A stretch of 64,000 nt of DNA from Notospermus geniculatus (GCA_002633025.1 NMRB01000023.1:654543-718542); one strand, 5' to 3'. Positions 23,745-36,756 are shown, numbered from the stretch's first letter. Notes: a model not told the origin generated them from the sequence alone. Numbers and translations: made by a program.

Positions 23745-24298
23745 AGTGACAGACTCCATGACAGCGCTGACGGTTATAATCTCATGGTCTGTCAAAGCTG
23801 TAAGCACCCTAATGACAACACTAGATTAGGATCTTCCGCAAAAATGCCGTTTATGATCATAAAAATTGCTGGAGCATGGCAACGTTGATGTGTGCTTTCT
23901 TATGGCCATTTGTCTTCAGATTGTGATTCATTTTGACTAATTACCGGAAAAAGGGCAGAGATGTGTCATGTTCCATTATAGCAGAGATTCGTTTCGTGGT
24001 AAAAAAAACCATTGGTGTTGTCTCCTGGATATCCATTGCTTCCTACGCCCTGTAGAGGTTGGTTGTTCAGGGAACTAATGAGCGTTCAGTCTGAGGCTCC
24101 TTAAAGCACTGAAGCAAGTGGAAGCAATCAACACCCAGCATACCAGGCCATGACACCGGTAAAGACAACTGTAATTGGATGTCATATACCAAGTACTGGG
24201 GGCATCCGAAATCAGCCTTCAATCGGAGACATCCAAGGCCAGCCGACTACCACAGACATCCGAAGACAGCCGAATATCTCCGACATCGGAAGCCAGCT
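23745..24298 (+). repeat. 24-kb tandem duplication, unit 1
   Basis: From agtgacagactccatgac to agccagcttaa, matching 24623-25172 at an offset of 874-878 bases, with few differences. The spacer between units holds the MITE-like piece at 24298-24371. Confidence 0.9.
24193..24298 (+). repeat. 27-bp minisatellite with open frame, copy 1
   Basis: About four 27-bp units, each coding a nine-residue repeat of the type D-I-x-x-Q-P-x-x-x (GIRNQPSIG, DIQGQPTTT, DIRRQPNIS, DIGSQ). The frame starts at ATG 24150 and stays open in both duplication units. It may be a real repetitive protein or simply a minisatellite whose unit length is a multiple of three. Confidence 0.55.
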
Positions 24299-24371
24299 TA
24301 AAGGACCACTGTATTGCATCTTTCTGTCGACAGCCGGCGCCACCGGCACCATGCTCCAATACTGTAGTTAA
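24298..24371. mobile_element. Diverged shorter relative of the TTAA-flanked MITE
   Basis: The sequence from 24298 aligns base by base with the left 60 bases of the 12089 element, including cgacagccggcgccac, and ends at ccaatactgtagttaa, a degraded version of the right end. It sits exactly where copy 1 of the 24-kb tandem duplication stops matching copy 2. Confidence 0.5.
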
Positions 24372-24622
24372 GCCTTTCGCCCCAGTGTCGGAGAATGTAT
24401 GATTACGGTCTCGATCACCCAGCCGCTGGGATCGAACAAGTTTGTGTAGCAGTGCACTACGGAACGAAACGGCTGGCTGCGCGAGACTAGTTGCATGCGG
24501 TAGTTTACCAAGTCGTTAATAGAGGTCTCCCCACCAGAAATAAATTCAGGGCGGCCCGTTAAAAAGAGGTTACCCTGGTCAAGTCATGTAAACATGGTCC
24601 GCAATCAACGCCATCGATCTAT

Positions 24623-25172
24623 AGTGACAGACTCCATGACAGCGCTGACGGTTATAATCTCATGGCCTGTCAAAGCTGTAAGCACCCTAATGACAACACT
24701 AAGATTAGGATCTTCCGCAAAAATGCCGTTTATGATCATAAAAATTGCTGCAGCATGGCAACGTTGCTGTGTGCTTTCTTGGCCATTTGTCTTCAGATTG
24801 TGATTCATTTTGACTAATTACCGGAAAAAGGGCAGAGATGTGTCATGTTCCATTAGCAGAGATTCGTTTCGTGGTAAAAAAAACCATTGGTGTCGTCTCC
24901 TGGATATCCATTGCTTCCTACGCCCTGTAGAGGTTGGTCGTTCAGGGAACTAATGAGCGTTAGTCTGAGGCTCCTTAAAGAACTGAAGCAAGTGAAAGCA
25001 ATCAACACCCAGCATACCAGGCCATGACACCGGTAAAGACAACTGTAATTGGATGTCATATACCAAGTACTGGGGGCATCCGAAATCAGCCTTCAATCGG
25101 AGACATCCAAGGCCAGCCGACTACCACAGACATCCGAAGACAGCCGAATATCTCCGACATCGGAAGCCAGCT
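24623..25172 (+). repeat. 24-kb tandem duplication, unit 2
   Basis: Second unit of the duplication starting at 23745. After the shared agccagcttaa this copy continues with another repeat unit of the 27-bp array, whereas unit 1 runs into a different sequence. Confidence 0.9.
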
Positions 25173-25193
25173 TAATACCATAGACATCGGAAG
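25067..25193 (+). repeat. 27-bp minisatellite with open frame, copy 2
   Basis: Same array as at 24193 with one more unit (DIGSQLNTI, DIGSQ). The frame, ATG 25024 to stop about 25269, codes 81 residues. Confidence 0.55.
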
Positions 25194-25274
25194 CCAAAAG
25201 AAGCTGTTTCTAGATGATCAGAATTCTTCACCACAGTGGTCGTCACGGCCTCTTCAGGTGACATTTTAATCAGA

Positions 25275-27019
25275 GTTCATCATGCTGATACAAGAGGAAG
25301 TAATGAGGAAGCCGCGTCCATTCACCATTCTGATTACTCTATTATTTGAACGATGTGGTTTTCATGAAAGTTTACATCCTGATCGACTGGCTAGGCGACG
25401 TGACAGAAATAAGAACATTCCGAGTTAACTTCACAGTAAAAAGGTGATGTTGCCCGTGCTCAGTGAACACTGAAAATCAAGTGTGTTGCTTTGAGCAAAA
25501 CACCGATTTTCCGTGTTACACTGGAATGAACACTGAAAAACAGTGTTGCATATAAGCTACCCTTATTTTCGGTGTTCACTGTGTAAGGGAACACCAACTT
25601 CTTGTGTGCCTTGATCATCATTTTTTCTCCACGTAAGATTCTTCCTGGACTTGCTTCGGTACTGGACAAAACAAGGGAAAGCAAATCAGACGACACCATA
25701 TATTTCTTTTTCGTGACCTTGGAATAGAAAAGAGCAGAGCAAGAAATTGTCACGATGGCTTTATACGGCGACAACCACTTCAGGAAAAATGATAGGAAAA
25801 AATTACTATCGTATGAATCCTATTACCTAATCGAATTCGTTCTGAAGCTATTCCATTTAATCAGCTTCTACCCGAGTCAATAAAAACGAACCAAGAATCT
25901 AAATTTCCCATTAAGTACATTGAATAATATATAAACATCCGCGACTGAATATATTGACAAGGGGAGGAAAACCTGAAGACAGGAAATTGTTCATGTTTTC
26001 GTATGTCTCCCAGGAGAGTTCGACAGTCGCTCACATAATTACGGAAGATAAAACAAGAAGTTCCTTTTCAGCACGTTCCCCTCCAATAAATTGGGTTCAC
26101 AAGAACGACAATTCCCGGTGGGATCTCCAAAACACGCCTTTCCTCTCCAGAAACGTGGGTTCTGTGTAATCGAGGATAAAAGGTTTTGCTTCCGTCGTTT
26201 TTCAACTTCTTTTTATACGCATCGTTGAACGTTTTGAGACTTCATTAGTTTTTTCTAGGCACTTTATGCTTGTTAATAATAAGTGCCCCGACGGATTTTC
26301 GTAAAAGTACATGCACATTAAGGTATAATAGCCTAATGATGTACTCTGGACTGTAATATAATTGTGATCTCATAGAATTATCATTGTAATTTCACAAGAA
26401 TCAGTAATACATGTATGCCAATGGCGTACATGTAGTCGATAGATTTACGAACATAGGCTATATTATTCATCTTTGACGTTAGTGTCGTTGTACACGAATC
26501 TAATTAGAAGCCGGAGGCATAACTGGAGTTGTCTGAACCAATGAACAAGTAATGATGTGTCCTTATCGTATTTGACGCCATGGTCTGTCTCCTGGCTGTC
26601 TAGCCAAACTACGTATAGCCCAGTAGAAGTAGCCTTGTTTACATGTACAACCACCTGCAGAAGGACCAACTCGCATCGATGGATCTATACTTGCAAACAG
26701 GAGACCAACCCTAGTGTGTGCCTCATTTGGATTTCAATCGAACAGAACCAGCCACCTAAAGCTGTTTAACTTTATTGATGAACCTGTTCATGTCAGTGGC
26801 CTATCCATCATGCCTAATGCGTCCAGAGTAAATTCAAGAAGAAGAGCATGCACAGAACAGCTTGGCTGAAGCGAGGGCGTCCAACGATTTCCACTGCGGC
26901 ACTCTGACAACCTGCAAGCTTATCTGACAAGCTGTAAGGCATCACCGTCAATAAGCTTGAACTGAATTTATTTACCTGAATTTACCTGAATGCTTCGGGG
27001 TAAGAAAGACTTACTAGTC
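25275..27019. other. No gene seen
   Basis: Apart from the palindrome at 25459 the region holds only short frames. Confidence 0.45.
25459..25590. repeat. Degraded palindrome with cagtgttcac units
   Basis: cagtgaacactgaaaa near 25460 and ttttcggtgttcactg near 25573 are inverted with one or two changes, and the core recurs between them in both orientations. Probably an old foldback element. Confidence 0.5.
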
Positions 27020-27299
27020 TTATGTAAACCCCGGGTGGTGAGGGCATGCGCTGAAGTACGTTTGCAGTGCTGTCTTGAATCTGTTTATAGACTTCGCGTC
27101 AACGTCCTCTTGTCGTAAGTTATTCCAATCCTGTGTGACTCTCTGGGAGAAGGAATATTTCCTGACATTCTATCTCGAGCTTTCTTTGAAAATCTGCTTG
27201 TTGTGTCTCCTATTAGGTCGTGATGTTACAGTGTCCCTCAATTTAAAAATCTTTTCTGGTTTGACCTTTACTAATCCATGGAATATCTTATAATAACTG
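27020..27299 (-). pseudogene. Non-LTR retrotransposon ORF2 C-terminal fragment
   Basis: Minus-strand translation gives YKIFHGLVKVKPEKIFKLRD, then an internal TAG, then VRKYSFSQRVTQDWNNLRQE, then NRFKTALQTYF and a stop at 27020. This matches the tail seen after the reverse transcriptase in CR1/L2-type LINEs, with the R-K-Y-F-F-S-x-R-V-x-x-x-W-N-x-L-P pattern. The in-frame stop and loss of upstream sequence make it a dead 5'-truncated copy. Confidence 0.8.
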
Positions 27300-27360
27300 C
27301 AGCTGCTGAAAGTAGTTTCATTCTTTTGAACAACATAGGCCTAGTATTCGAGTATTTAAT

Positions 27361-27391
27361 TATGGTCCCTACATTGTCAATGTAGGGACCA
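27361..27391. repeat. Short perfect hairpin
   Basis: tggtccctacattg and caatgtagggacca lie next to each other with almost no loop. Confidence 0.7.
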
Positions 27392-28299
27392 TCTTGATAT
27401 CACTGGGTAGGTAGGAAATTTTTATTTCTATCTATCTTCTTCCACACTCAGTTGGCACACGATTCCAAAAAAAAAAAACACTCAATCACTGCAAAATCAA
27501 GTAGTAACATCATATAGTCAATATTTGTATCCAGGTCTGAAAGGTCAGATAGTTTCAAAAAAATTAACTAACGGTGGTTTTTGAAGACTGTTTACCAGGA
27601 GGATGGGAACCCCAAGAACCTGACTGCTGTGCCACAGAGTCATACCCCTCCTTGCCCTTTCTTCATTCAATTTCCATTTTCTGATGTATGGACCATCAAA
27701 TTTGCTGTCAAGCAAATTTCACAGTTCTAGTTCACAGGTGAACTTTCGAACATTCAATTTGGCACCTTTTGCCGGCAAATGTTGCAGAAAGTTTTCGGGA
27801 AGATGGATGTTGACAAATACATGTAAATGCATAGACATCCGTTTCTCTTGATGAAAATTGCTGAGTATACAGTCTATCACCTGTCCGAAATGAAGCATAC
27901 AAACGCTATTGATTTATCTGTAATCTATTATCTCCAGGGCTGCACCTGTCTCATTATTCGGCCAGCAACACGTGTAACAAAGGAAGACAATGAGCCAATA
28001 GAATAACTGAAACTGACAGTGACAGTGATGAAGACTGTCTGTATTGATAGTGGTGTTAAGACAGCCTACTACCATTTGCCAATGGCAAGCCGATTTCTTT
28101 GACCCAGCAATAAGGTCATCGTCTTGGTCAGCCACGGATGGATCCAGGGTTTTTTTGCTGGATGACCACATGGTACGCCGTTGAACGTGGGCGCCGACTG
28201 TGGTCTGTGGGTTATTCTCCAGGAATCCAGAAAATCTAAAGACTGCGAGAAGCAATTTCTGGCCTATCGTGATGAAAATCTTTGGTAGCCGAAAGCGGG

Positions 28300-28341
28300 C
28301 TGGGGTGGGGGTGGGGGTGGGGGGTGGGGGTGGGGGTGGCG
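28300..28341 (+). repeat. G-rich run able to form a G-quadruplex
   Basis: Repeated ggggtg units give more than four runs of four or five G within 42 bases. The long minus-strand frame here is mainly a proline run from this repeat, so I do not call it a gene. Confidence 0.7.
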
Positions 28342-28478
28342 TAGGCCTACCCCGTTGGCCCCTGGATCCGCGCCTCATACTTTACCTGATTCAAAAGCTT
28401 TGCGGGAGGGAGAAAAGAAAGTGACATCTGTATCACATTCTCTATTTTGAATCACCCGATACACGATGCTATTCACCA

Positions 28479-28960
28479 CGTCTTCCATATATTTGATGTG
28501 AATTCAATGATCAGCTTCAATCTGTCTTGATATACATGTAACAACTCACTTCTTATTTACTCGCTCCCGATCGATTAATATTGGTCGATGACTCCCAAAA
28601 CACCAATGTAAACGTTCCCCAACCCAACTCTGTTATTTAATGCTATCTGATAGAGTGGTTCAGACGGTGAAAAAAGAACAGCAGTTACAGAATATTTACT
28701 CTAAGGTGCTTTCCTTGGAACTCAAATGGCAATTATTCCTACCAGGTTTGCTAACATGATCAGCCACATATTATCCAAATAAACACAGAAATGTGATCTC
28801 GGATTCTAATGGGATTCTATTGGTCTCCCAACCACTGAATCAAAGGACGTGCGTCGATTTTCATTGCAGTAAATTATGAAAAAAGTATTTATTGAATTCG
28901 ACATAATTGACAATTGTTTGTCGCATTAGTCTTGTGAAATCGACGTCTATGTTGACCAAA
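28479..28960 (+). repeat. 480-bp tandem duplication, unit 1
   Basis: cgtcttccatatatttgatg to ctatgttgacca; repeated directly in unit 2 with about 2% difference. No gene is seen in it. Confidence 0.92.
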
Positions 28961-29434
28961 CGTCTTCAATATATTTGATGTGAATTCAACGATCAGCTTC
29001 AATCCGTCTTGATATAACAACTCACTTCTTATTTACTCGCTCCCGATCGATTAATATTGGTCGATGACTCCCAAAACATCATGTAAACGTTCCCCAACCC
29101 AACTCTGTAATTTAATGCTATCTGATAGAGTGGTTCAGACGGTGAAAAAAGAACAGCAGTTACAGAATATTTACTCTAAGGTGCTTTCCTTGGAACTCAA
29201 ATAGCAATTATTCCTACCAGGTTTGCTAACATGATCAGCCACATATTATCCAAATAAACACAGAAATGTGATCTCGGATTCTAATGGGATTCTATTGGTC
29301 TCCCAACCACTGAATCAAAGGACGTGCGTCGATTTTCATTGTAGTAAATTATGAAAAAAGTATTTATTGAATTCGACATAATTGACAATTGTTTGTCGCA
29401 TTAGTCTTGTGAAATCGACGTCTATGTTGACCAA
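28961..29434 (+). repeat. 480-bp tandem duplication, unit 2
   Basis: Second unit, about eight bases shorter because of small indels (for example loss of catg in the catgtaac region). Confidence 0.92.
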
Positions 29435-30444
29435 CGCCCACTATGGACATAGAGCATTGGCGTCGTTAACTGTGTGTACAATGTACACCCTTTCCGTGGT
29501 GAATTTACGCAAGCGTGAACTGTTGGTGCACTGACCAGCACGGCAATCCAGCCTTGTCACCATGTCCGTATGTTGACAGAACAGGTTTGCAGTTATCAAT
29601 ATGCACATCCTTTCTCTGGTGTTCTATCCGGGTATCTCTATCGGGTATTGTGATAAACGGGTTACAGGCGATTTTTTTATCCATGAATGGATAGTTTTGG
29701 TTCATTAAGTCCGCTGATGCACTTCACCCACTGGGAATTGGGCACAATATGCCAAGAGCAATACGTTGACCTCCCCTAATCGCACCAAAGTCCCGCCAAC
29801 AATTTCCAATGGCTTCATTCCCTAAAACCCGTAACCATCTCCCCAACTCCACCACTGAGACTGTGCATCGGATAAGACCATCAAAAGAAATAGCCTACGC
29901 CGATATGGGACCCTAAGGTAATTTCCTCCACATTCAACTGAGGCGTGCCCTAAAGATCTGACGAGTTTCTTTGCACATCATGCCTCGGTTGTGGGGAGAA
30001 GATATCCAGCCTAATGAAGTACACATCTTTCTTACTTTGGACCACCTGCGTCAGACACGATATGGTGTGGTAACACGTTTTTTATTGCAGTTCAAAATAC
30101 CTTGCGATTAGTTCCCACACCTATTCATTACGGCATCGACTTCAAGAATTAGGAGAAACCCATACATTAATTTATTCAAAGGTTGCTTCATTCAGTATAC
30201 GCTCTATACCCTGTCAAATTTCTGATGAAACTTTTGAACAATGCCAAGTCAGGGCCTCAGGTGTTCACACACACGTGTAAACCCTTATTCAGAAAATTTG
30301 GTCACAATTTTCAGCGTGCATCGGGCTTTACCCTATATATCTCTACTAAATTCACACCGACGGCAATTTTTCGTATTGAGTAGATTCATTAACAACTCAG
30401 TTCATTAACGTAAAACACCGACGCCTACTCCAATCAGGAAGCTT

Positions 30445-30657
30445 TTAATAAGAAAAGCTTCCCGCTGCCATCCAGTCAGGTTTCGCGATCAAAGACTGAG
30501 TAATTTCAATTGATTGGCTGTCACGGCCGGCGCTTTCGTCGAGTGACAGAACAAAAGTAGGCTTATCAGTCCATTCTCGATCGACAATTGGAACTCTGCT
30601 TATGTATGTGAAATTAACATCGAGACGTACATGTAAGGCCCTCTGATCAACAGGCAT
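30445..30657 (-). CDS. Hypothetical 70-residue ORF with an acceptor-like site before its ATG
   Basis: The frame from the ATG at 30657 has balanced, soluble-protein composition, for example VPIVDREWTDKPTFVLSLDE. An acceptor-like ctggttttag lies three bases before the ATG on the minus strand, so it may be a terminal exon. The end overlaps a 10-bp hairpin at about 30440-30464. No domain is recognised. Confidence 0.22.
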   Translation of the reverse strand: MPVDQRALHVRLDVNFTYISRVPIVDREWTDKPTFVLSLDESAGRDSQSIEITQSLIAKPDWMAAGSFSY

Positions 30658-31388
30658 GTCCTAAAACCAGCATGCTATTGGTCGACTTAGCACAGTGGTA
30701 TTAACATGTAATGCACTGAGCCTGAATATTGCAGAGTGACCCTATTACATGTAAATGGAGAAGTACGATATACGTACAGATTGATCAACACAAAAAAATA
30801 ACCAAGCACTGTACATGTACCTCTCCAACAGAGCTTTCATTTACTTAGCAAATTGATCCCCTTGACATTTTAGACTAAACCTAATTTCCATTTGATGAAC
30901 GTCGTACGAAGTTTCAAGGAGATGCATCGCTTCTTTCTTTAGAAGAACTAAAGGCATGCATCTGATATCTCTAAGATCTCCTTCTTCTTCAACATACTTT
31001 TCTCCTTTTGAAAAAGAGATGCTGCAGAGGCAAATATATCTCTTGGCGCATCAGGTAGACAGCTGTATTGAATGGCCACAAATTGAACGATAGACGCTAT
31101 GGGGAACTGACTCATGTTAAACGTAAATTTGATTTCAAAAGTACGAGTTTGGTCGGAAATTGAATAAAGGTGGCGACAACTCGTGTGAGGTGTAGAGTAG
31201 GGCAGTCAAACATGATTTAGAGCGGTTAGAGGGCTGAAAACATTCACTATCTCTAAGTACCTTCATGGCAGCAGGAGCTTCTTGAGAACCGGGAGTAAAT
31301 GGCCAAACGTACGTGCGACGAATCAGATGTATTTCCCCACATATTGGCCACAGTCAAAGGTGTAGTTACCTCATAAGTAGAAACTGAG

Positions 31389-31607
31389 TTACGACGTTCG
31401 CCTATTACTAGAAGTGGTGAACATTATCAGATTTGGACAGCGAAGTGGCGAATAAGTGTGTTTGGCGGAAGGAATTGAATGACGGTGAATCTCAAATGGG
31501 ATATCGATGCGTTTGGAAGGGAACCAATAAGGCATGATATTGTGGCGTCTGTTCGAAGTTTGACCAATTTCGATCGTCTCAGGCCAGCATACTTTTCCAA
31601 GATTCGA
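31389..31607 (-). CDS. Possible terminal exon of unknown gene
   Basis: A strong acceptor with a long pyrimidine tract (ctcatttctttcttatcag) is followed on the minus strand by an open frame of about 70 codons ending TAA at 31389. It includes VCWPETIEIGQ and NIMPYWFPSKR. There is no ATG before it in the same frame. The strength of the acceptor is the main support; no family is recognised. Confidence 0.22.
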   Translation of the reverse strand, partial: SNLGKVCWPETIEIGQTSNRRHNIMPYWFPSKRIDIPFEIHRHSIPSAKHTYSPLRCPNLIMFTTSSNRRTS

Positions 31608-33861
31608 TGCTGATAAGAAAGAAATGAGCAAAATCAGTGTAATTTGAGTTGCTGTATTGAAAAAAAGATGACAATAACATCCACTTGGCAGAAAAGATTG
31701 GATTAATGTACATTGTGGTAAATGGATTAGAAACCAATAGATTTCGTATTTCACTTTAAAATGGTACGAATTTCCCACAGCTAGGCTGCGCCCAAGTTGT
31801 CTACATGTAGTTCATACAAATGCAGTACACTCTTAATAAGAATCACCAATACAATGAACTTATTGCCCTGCATCCCATACGAATGTACGAAAATGCTTTT
31901 AAGATCTTCTTTTTTCCCCAAATCCAGGCACAACGATAATAACAGATAACCCCCACACCCATTGCATTTGACACTGTAGGCGAATCAGCTGTGCAAATAG
32001 ATTGAAAATTCCCCCATGTTTGCAATCACAAAGGTGACTCGATTCCACATTCATTTGATGCAAGTTCACAATTATCTGATGCAGCGACGAAAGTATCGTT
32101 GGAGTTTCATATCAAAGAGATTCTTTGAAAAGATACATTGATTCAAAAACACATTCCGTCCCCTTGCGTAACATCATGACAGTAGCGTGTGTAGGTCGAA
32201 CAAAGAAAAAAAAACATTGATAGGCCTACTCTAAATTCTTCGGTTGCCAAGCTCTTGCAATAAAAGTGCAATGTTTCGCCTGACTGCAGCACTGAGGATT
32301 AAGGAAGACACGGAAAGGCAACAAATCCATCACACTTCTTATACCAACTCATAAAGCTTTCGACTGTTGAGTACTGAACCGTTAAGCGAGCTAAAGAAAC
32401 TTCAGGGGACCCGTGCTACATATTGAAAAAAAACACGAACAGCTCGAGGAAATCCTCCTACGATTACAGCTATGCCTTTGATCGACCAATTGTCTTAACT
32501 GCGATAGAACTCGATATCCAGGATGGATTCATATTAAATTTCGTTGCATTATGATGTTTAAAAAATGCGCTGTAGGCATCGTAATGAGCTGCAGAGCAAC
32601 TAAAAAAACCCCGCACTTCACGCTGGCAATCCGCCCTAATGAACATGGCTTTCATGAACTGTGGCTTAGATCGACGACGATAAGCATTGTGTTCTGAAGC
32701 GCTCCCTTGAGTCAACTATCGAAAGATTTCACCAACTTGTTGACGAGATGAACTGAACTCAATGCAACCTTGTGTGCCACCAGCTTTACGCCCTATCCCT
32801 GAATGGATGAGATGTTCTTCCAATATCGGCCTGGATAAGAGCCATGGATTCCTTATCCATCCTTATCCTTCATCAGATGACAAGAGACACTCTCCAGGAA
32901 CCTGCCATTGTCAATAATCTCTATTCCGATGAAGAGCAATTTAGTCTAACTGAACTCTAAAGTCAATGGAACACCTTCAAGAAATTTTAATCCCTCATCC
33001 ATCAAGCACACGAACTCTATTACCAATTTACCTACATTGTAATCTACCAGATGCCAGGATTGATTTCCGTGGCACGTCTTCTTAACTTTGGTAACGGCAA
33101 CATTCGCTCTCTTCCCCTCTACCGGAGGTTGCAAATTTATTGCCCATCAGAGCATTTTCTTCCGCTTACTTCGTCAAAGTGGACGAGAATTTCGACACAC
33201 AAATGTAAAAGCTATGTAACATTTTTGATGACATAGCACCTGAGATGACAACTTGAAGTGGAATCGATGTTGAACCGTGAACAATTCTTACGTGTCGTAA
33301 CGCAACGATCACTTTTTCTCTCTGGTACAAGTCATGTAATTATGAAAAATGGACTGTTGACGCCGCAACGTATCATTTGAGTACGCATTAGAGCGAAGGG
33401 CCCCGTTACTAATTTCCTCAAGAGTTCTTGCCTGACACGTACCATGCTAATTGGGATTTCGTCAGCAGCAACAGCATTAAGTGTGGACTCCAAGTATCAT
33501 CTCTCTCCAATACACAAGGTCAAATCACTTACAAGAGGCTGCCATCAGTTCAGGTAATCTAGGAACGTGCCTGTCTTGAGATTGATTCTCGATACTTGGT
33601 TAGAATATGACCTATCGGTGAACAAAAGCAAGAGTGAAGATTTCATGTCGCCTCTTGTTGGCAAGAGGAAGGAATTCACGTTATCTGTGGTTTTGACACG
33701 GTAATCGATAATGGCCCCTCTTCAGTTCTGTTCACTGCACCTCCTGCATCGCTGGTGACAATGCCCGTCGGCTCCTGAGAAAGTAGTCGCTGGTTTGCGT
33801 GCTGTGAAGGAAGTCAGACAAAATTAATGACCTGAACCTCACAGGTTCTTAACAAAAAAAT

Positions 33862-34089
33862 TTAGATTCCTGTCAAACTAATCGGGAGGGTGAGGTAAGA
33901 CGAGTGAAGAATCGCAGGCACATGGAGATTCTCATCCTCACAAACCACCATATCAATGGTCGTACCTTTGAAATCACGAGGCAATCTCATTAAAATCGGT
34001 CTCCTATGGTTTCGCGTGACGTGTCTAACCTTGGCGAACCAGACGGGCAGCGACATGATGGAAACAACGTGAGACATCTCCCTGGACAA
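33862..34089 (-). CDS. Hypothetical 75-residue ORF
   Basis: Frame with protein-like middle (RPILMRLPRDFKGTTIDMVV). A possible donor (CAAAG|GTACGA) falls inside it, so only the first half may be an exon. No motif or homologue is recognised. Confidence 0.13.
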   Translation of the reverse strand: MSREMSHVVSIMSLPVWFAKVRHVTRNHRRPILMRLPRDFKGTTIDMVVCEDENLHVPAILHSSYLTLPISLTGI

Positions 34090-34357
34090 CTTCCAGATCG
34101 AAAGATGTTGTCGATAACAGAGTCAGGCGTGCCTTTCACAAAACTCGGTCGCTGATGAGGGAAAGCTGGCAGATTAATTTAACGTTTAGTCTCTTCGCCT
34201 AAATGACGAATTTTACGAAATTTTCTTTGCAAATCATTAAAGAGTAAGCATCCATGGAACGCTTCAGCGGGTCATGCTTAGTAGCTTTTGCAGTTTGCCT
34301 TCTAATGGCTCTTTCTTCATCCTGTGAAGCACCAGAGAGACTTCACATACGTCCCCC

Positions 34358-34382
34358 CCCCCCCCNNNNNNNNCCCCCCCCC
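34358..34382. other. Poly-C run with eight N
   Basis: C-run on both sides of eight N: an unresolved homopolymer of unknown length. The minus-strand frame across it (34264-34632) is unreliable. Confidence 0.95.
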
Positions 34383-34949
34383 GATGTTTATTTTTAGGCT
34401 GCTGTTCAATCCTTTGGTCGAACATCTCCAGGAAGGTTACTGATTGTACTTTTCCTGATTGTGTTTGTTTCGCCCTGGATACCAGAAACACGCTGCTGGA
34501 GACCAGAGAACGATGATATCGGGTGGTCATTTTCCCACAAACAACGGCGGAGTAAAGATCAATGTTGTGGACTGAATCACCATAATCCCGTTGTAGCTGA
34601 AGATAGTCCTTTAGACAAACCGTGATGGTCATCAGAACCGTCCAGTATTATTCTTGCGCGTATAATGTCTCACCTTCCGCAAGTTTCTGAATGCAAATGG
34701 CTGTAATGGCCACGGAACAAAGCAAGACCGGGACACAGATGAAGAAAGACAGCTCTCATATCGGAAAGCCAAGCCTTGGGATGAATTAAACGATCATAGC
34801 AAGATGATGCACCTGGGGCCAACATAAGAGGCGGTAAACAAGTAATGTATAATAACAGTGGGGATTAGCGAAGACGTCGGCAACAAACACAATGGTCAAT
34901 AACCAATGAACATCATCGTCTAAAGGTGATGCTTCACCTGCGATTTTTC

Positions 34950-35090
34950 TCGTGGGTTGGCTCTCAATGGGCAATTCACCATTGCTGATTTCCTTACGGC
35001 TCACGCCAGGATACCAGGATACCAGGATACAAAAACGACTACCCCTAGTTTTCGATGGACGAGTTGCCTATAGAAAGCCAGAAAGACTCT
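34950..35090 (+). repeat. Dispersed repeat D copy
   Basis: gttggctctcaatgggcaat, then ccattgctgatttcctta, three head-to-tail ccaggata units, then a diverged tacccctagttttcgatgg part. Shows the uninterrupted left half. Confidence 0.6.
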
Positions 35091-36756
35091 CATTGAAGCA
35101 GCCGTCGAATTGTGATCACTCGAGACCAGCCAAAAGATAAACAGTACGTTCAATTCAAAAGAACTCATGCATAAGAATCAGTACGACGACTGCAAATCAA
35201 ATCGAAGGATCTGTTCATGAGGTAAGCATCTTCGATCCGTCGAGTCTCCACTTGGCTTAAGGATTTATCCACTCCACACTCGTACAGTTAACGTCCGCAC
35301 ATCCAAGGTCAGGGGCTTCCTTCCGATGATCCGTCTTGTTGATGGCGGATTTCATCGGTGAGACACTTCCCTTCACATTTGATGATGTTTTATTGGAGAT
35401 ATTCATTGTCCTTTGAATGATTCAAGGAACGAGATTGAAAATGACGAATTCAACTTTCTTGTAAACTTATCAAATGAAAGAAGCAATACATCATCTCTTG
35501 ATAGACTAGATTTACATCTATATTATCCCTGCGGGGTGTCTGGCTGAGAACCGTTCCAAGTAAGGAAGATCAAACAAAGCAAATATGACTAACGAACGGC
35601 TGAAGAAAAATGATCGAAAAAAAAACACGACTAAAAATGTCTGCATGGGTTCCGTGGGCTGAATCTGTCTGTCGTTCATCCGGACGAAATAAATGGCCGT
35701 CGAAGGACTGTTAAGTGTCATTGTCGACGCCAACTTTGATTTGGGTCGGACAAAGATGCCAACTTTGACATTTGGCACATCCAGACACTCGTTCTAGATG
35801 GATGTATAAGAATTAATCACACGTAACCCAACAGTGACGCAATGTTCCTTTGACAAACGCCCTGTCATTGTTGTCTGCGACTTGAAGGCACAGCTACAGC
35901 AATGACACCGCTGACAGAGTGCCAGTTTACTGTAACCGCTATCAACCTAAAAGAAGTTTACCACTAGTCTGGCCAAAGAAAAGGCAGAGGAACGTTCTAT
36001 CAAGCCACAGCAGAGTAGGCGAATACACCTTACGATCATGTGAAGTTCATTAACAGCCAGAACAGAATTTTGACATCAAGGTCAGGCTCCTATTCGAGTA
36101 ATCAATAAGACGGCTAGAACTGAGAAGCACACATGAAAAGGTGATTCCCTGTGATTATCTTGGAGGGGAGATGGCCAATCCGAAAATCACGCCCGATAAT
36201 CCTTGTGCACCTTGGCATTGATCCTGTATGAATACATGTATCTACCATTCGAACGCAAACGTATCGCTTCGAGGGAAATGCTGACGGCGGCAATGCTGGG
36301 AGACAGGGGAAGTGAAGACACACAGACCCGATCTTGAACGAGGATTTCGGAATCATTCCTCTTGTTCCATACGGACATTACAACCTGGGTTTCACAAATC
36401 CTGGTCATCGTCAACTACATGTGTACATGTATGCCTACGTGTACATGTATGTGCACACGCCGTGAATCATGTGACGATCTTGGCCGGCGCGACAGGTCGG
36501 AGGAAGGTCTCTGTCCAGGCTGGTATAGGACATGTAGGACGAAACATGAGCAGCTCTTTCTTCACAAGCAAGCTAGTATTTTCCATGATATCGCAGTAGC
36601 CTAAAGCAAGCTGAGATCCGGTATTAATTGGCAATCAATTGTAGGTAGACGAGTTAGCGCTAAATGTCAGACTTGTTTTATAGGGGTAAATATATATAAT
36701 GTGCATGTAGCTGCTTACATGATCAACTCACCAGCCAACTTGCGGTGAAATGTACG

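Larger units (their letters stand above)
29435..34949. other. Mostly featureless; a few weak exon candidates
   Basis: Holds the candidate frames at 30445, 31389 and 33862 and the poly-C gap. Otherwise nothing is supportable. Confidence 0.4.

Noticed and set aside
27075-27293. 72-residue plus-strand ORF
   Set aside because: Antisense to the LINE ORF2 C-terminal fragment.
27914-28378. 154-residue minus-strand ORF with a proline run
   Set aside because: The N-terminal part is a translation of the ggggtg repeat; the rest has no motif and no splice context.
34264-34632. 122-residue minus-strand ORF
   Set aside because: Crosses an unresolved poly-C/N run, so its frame is unknown on one side; no motif.
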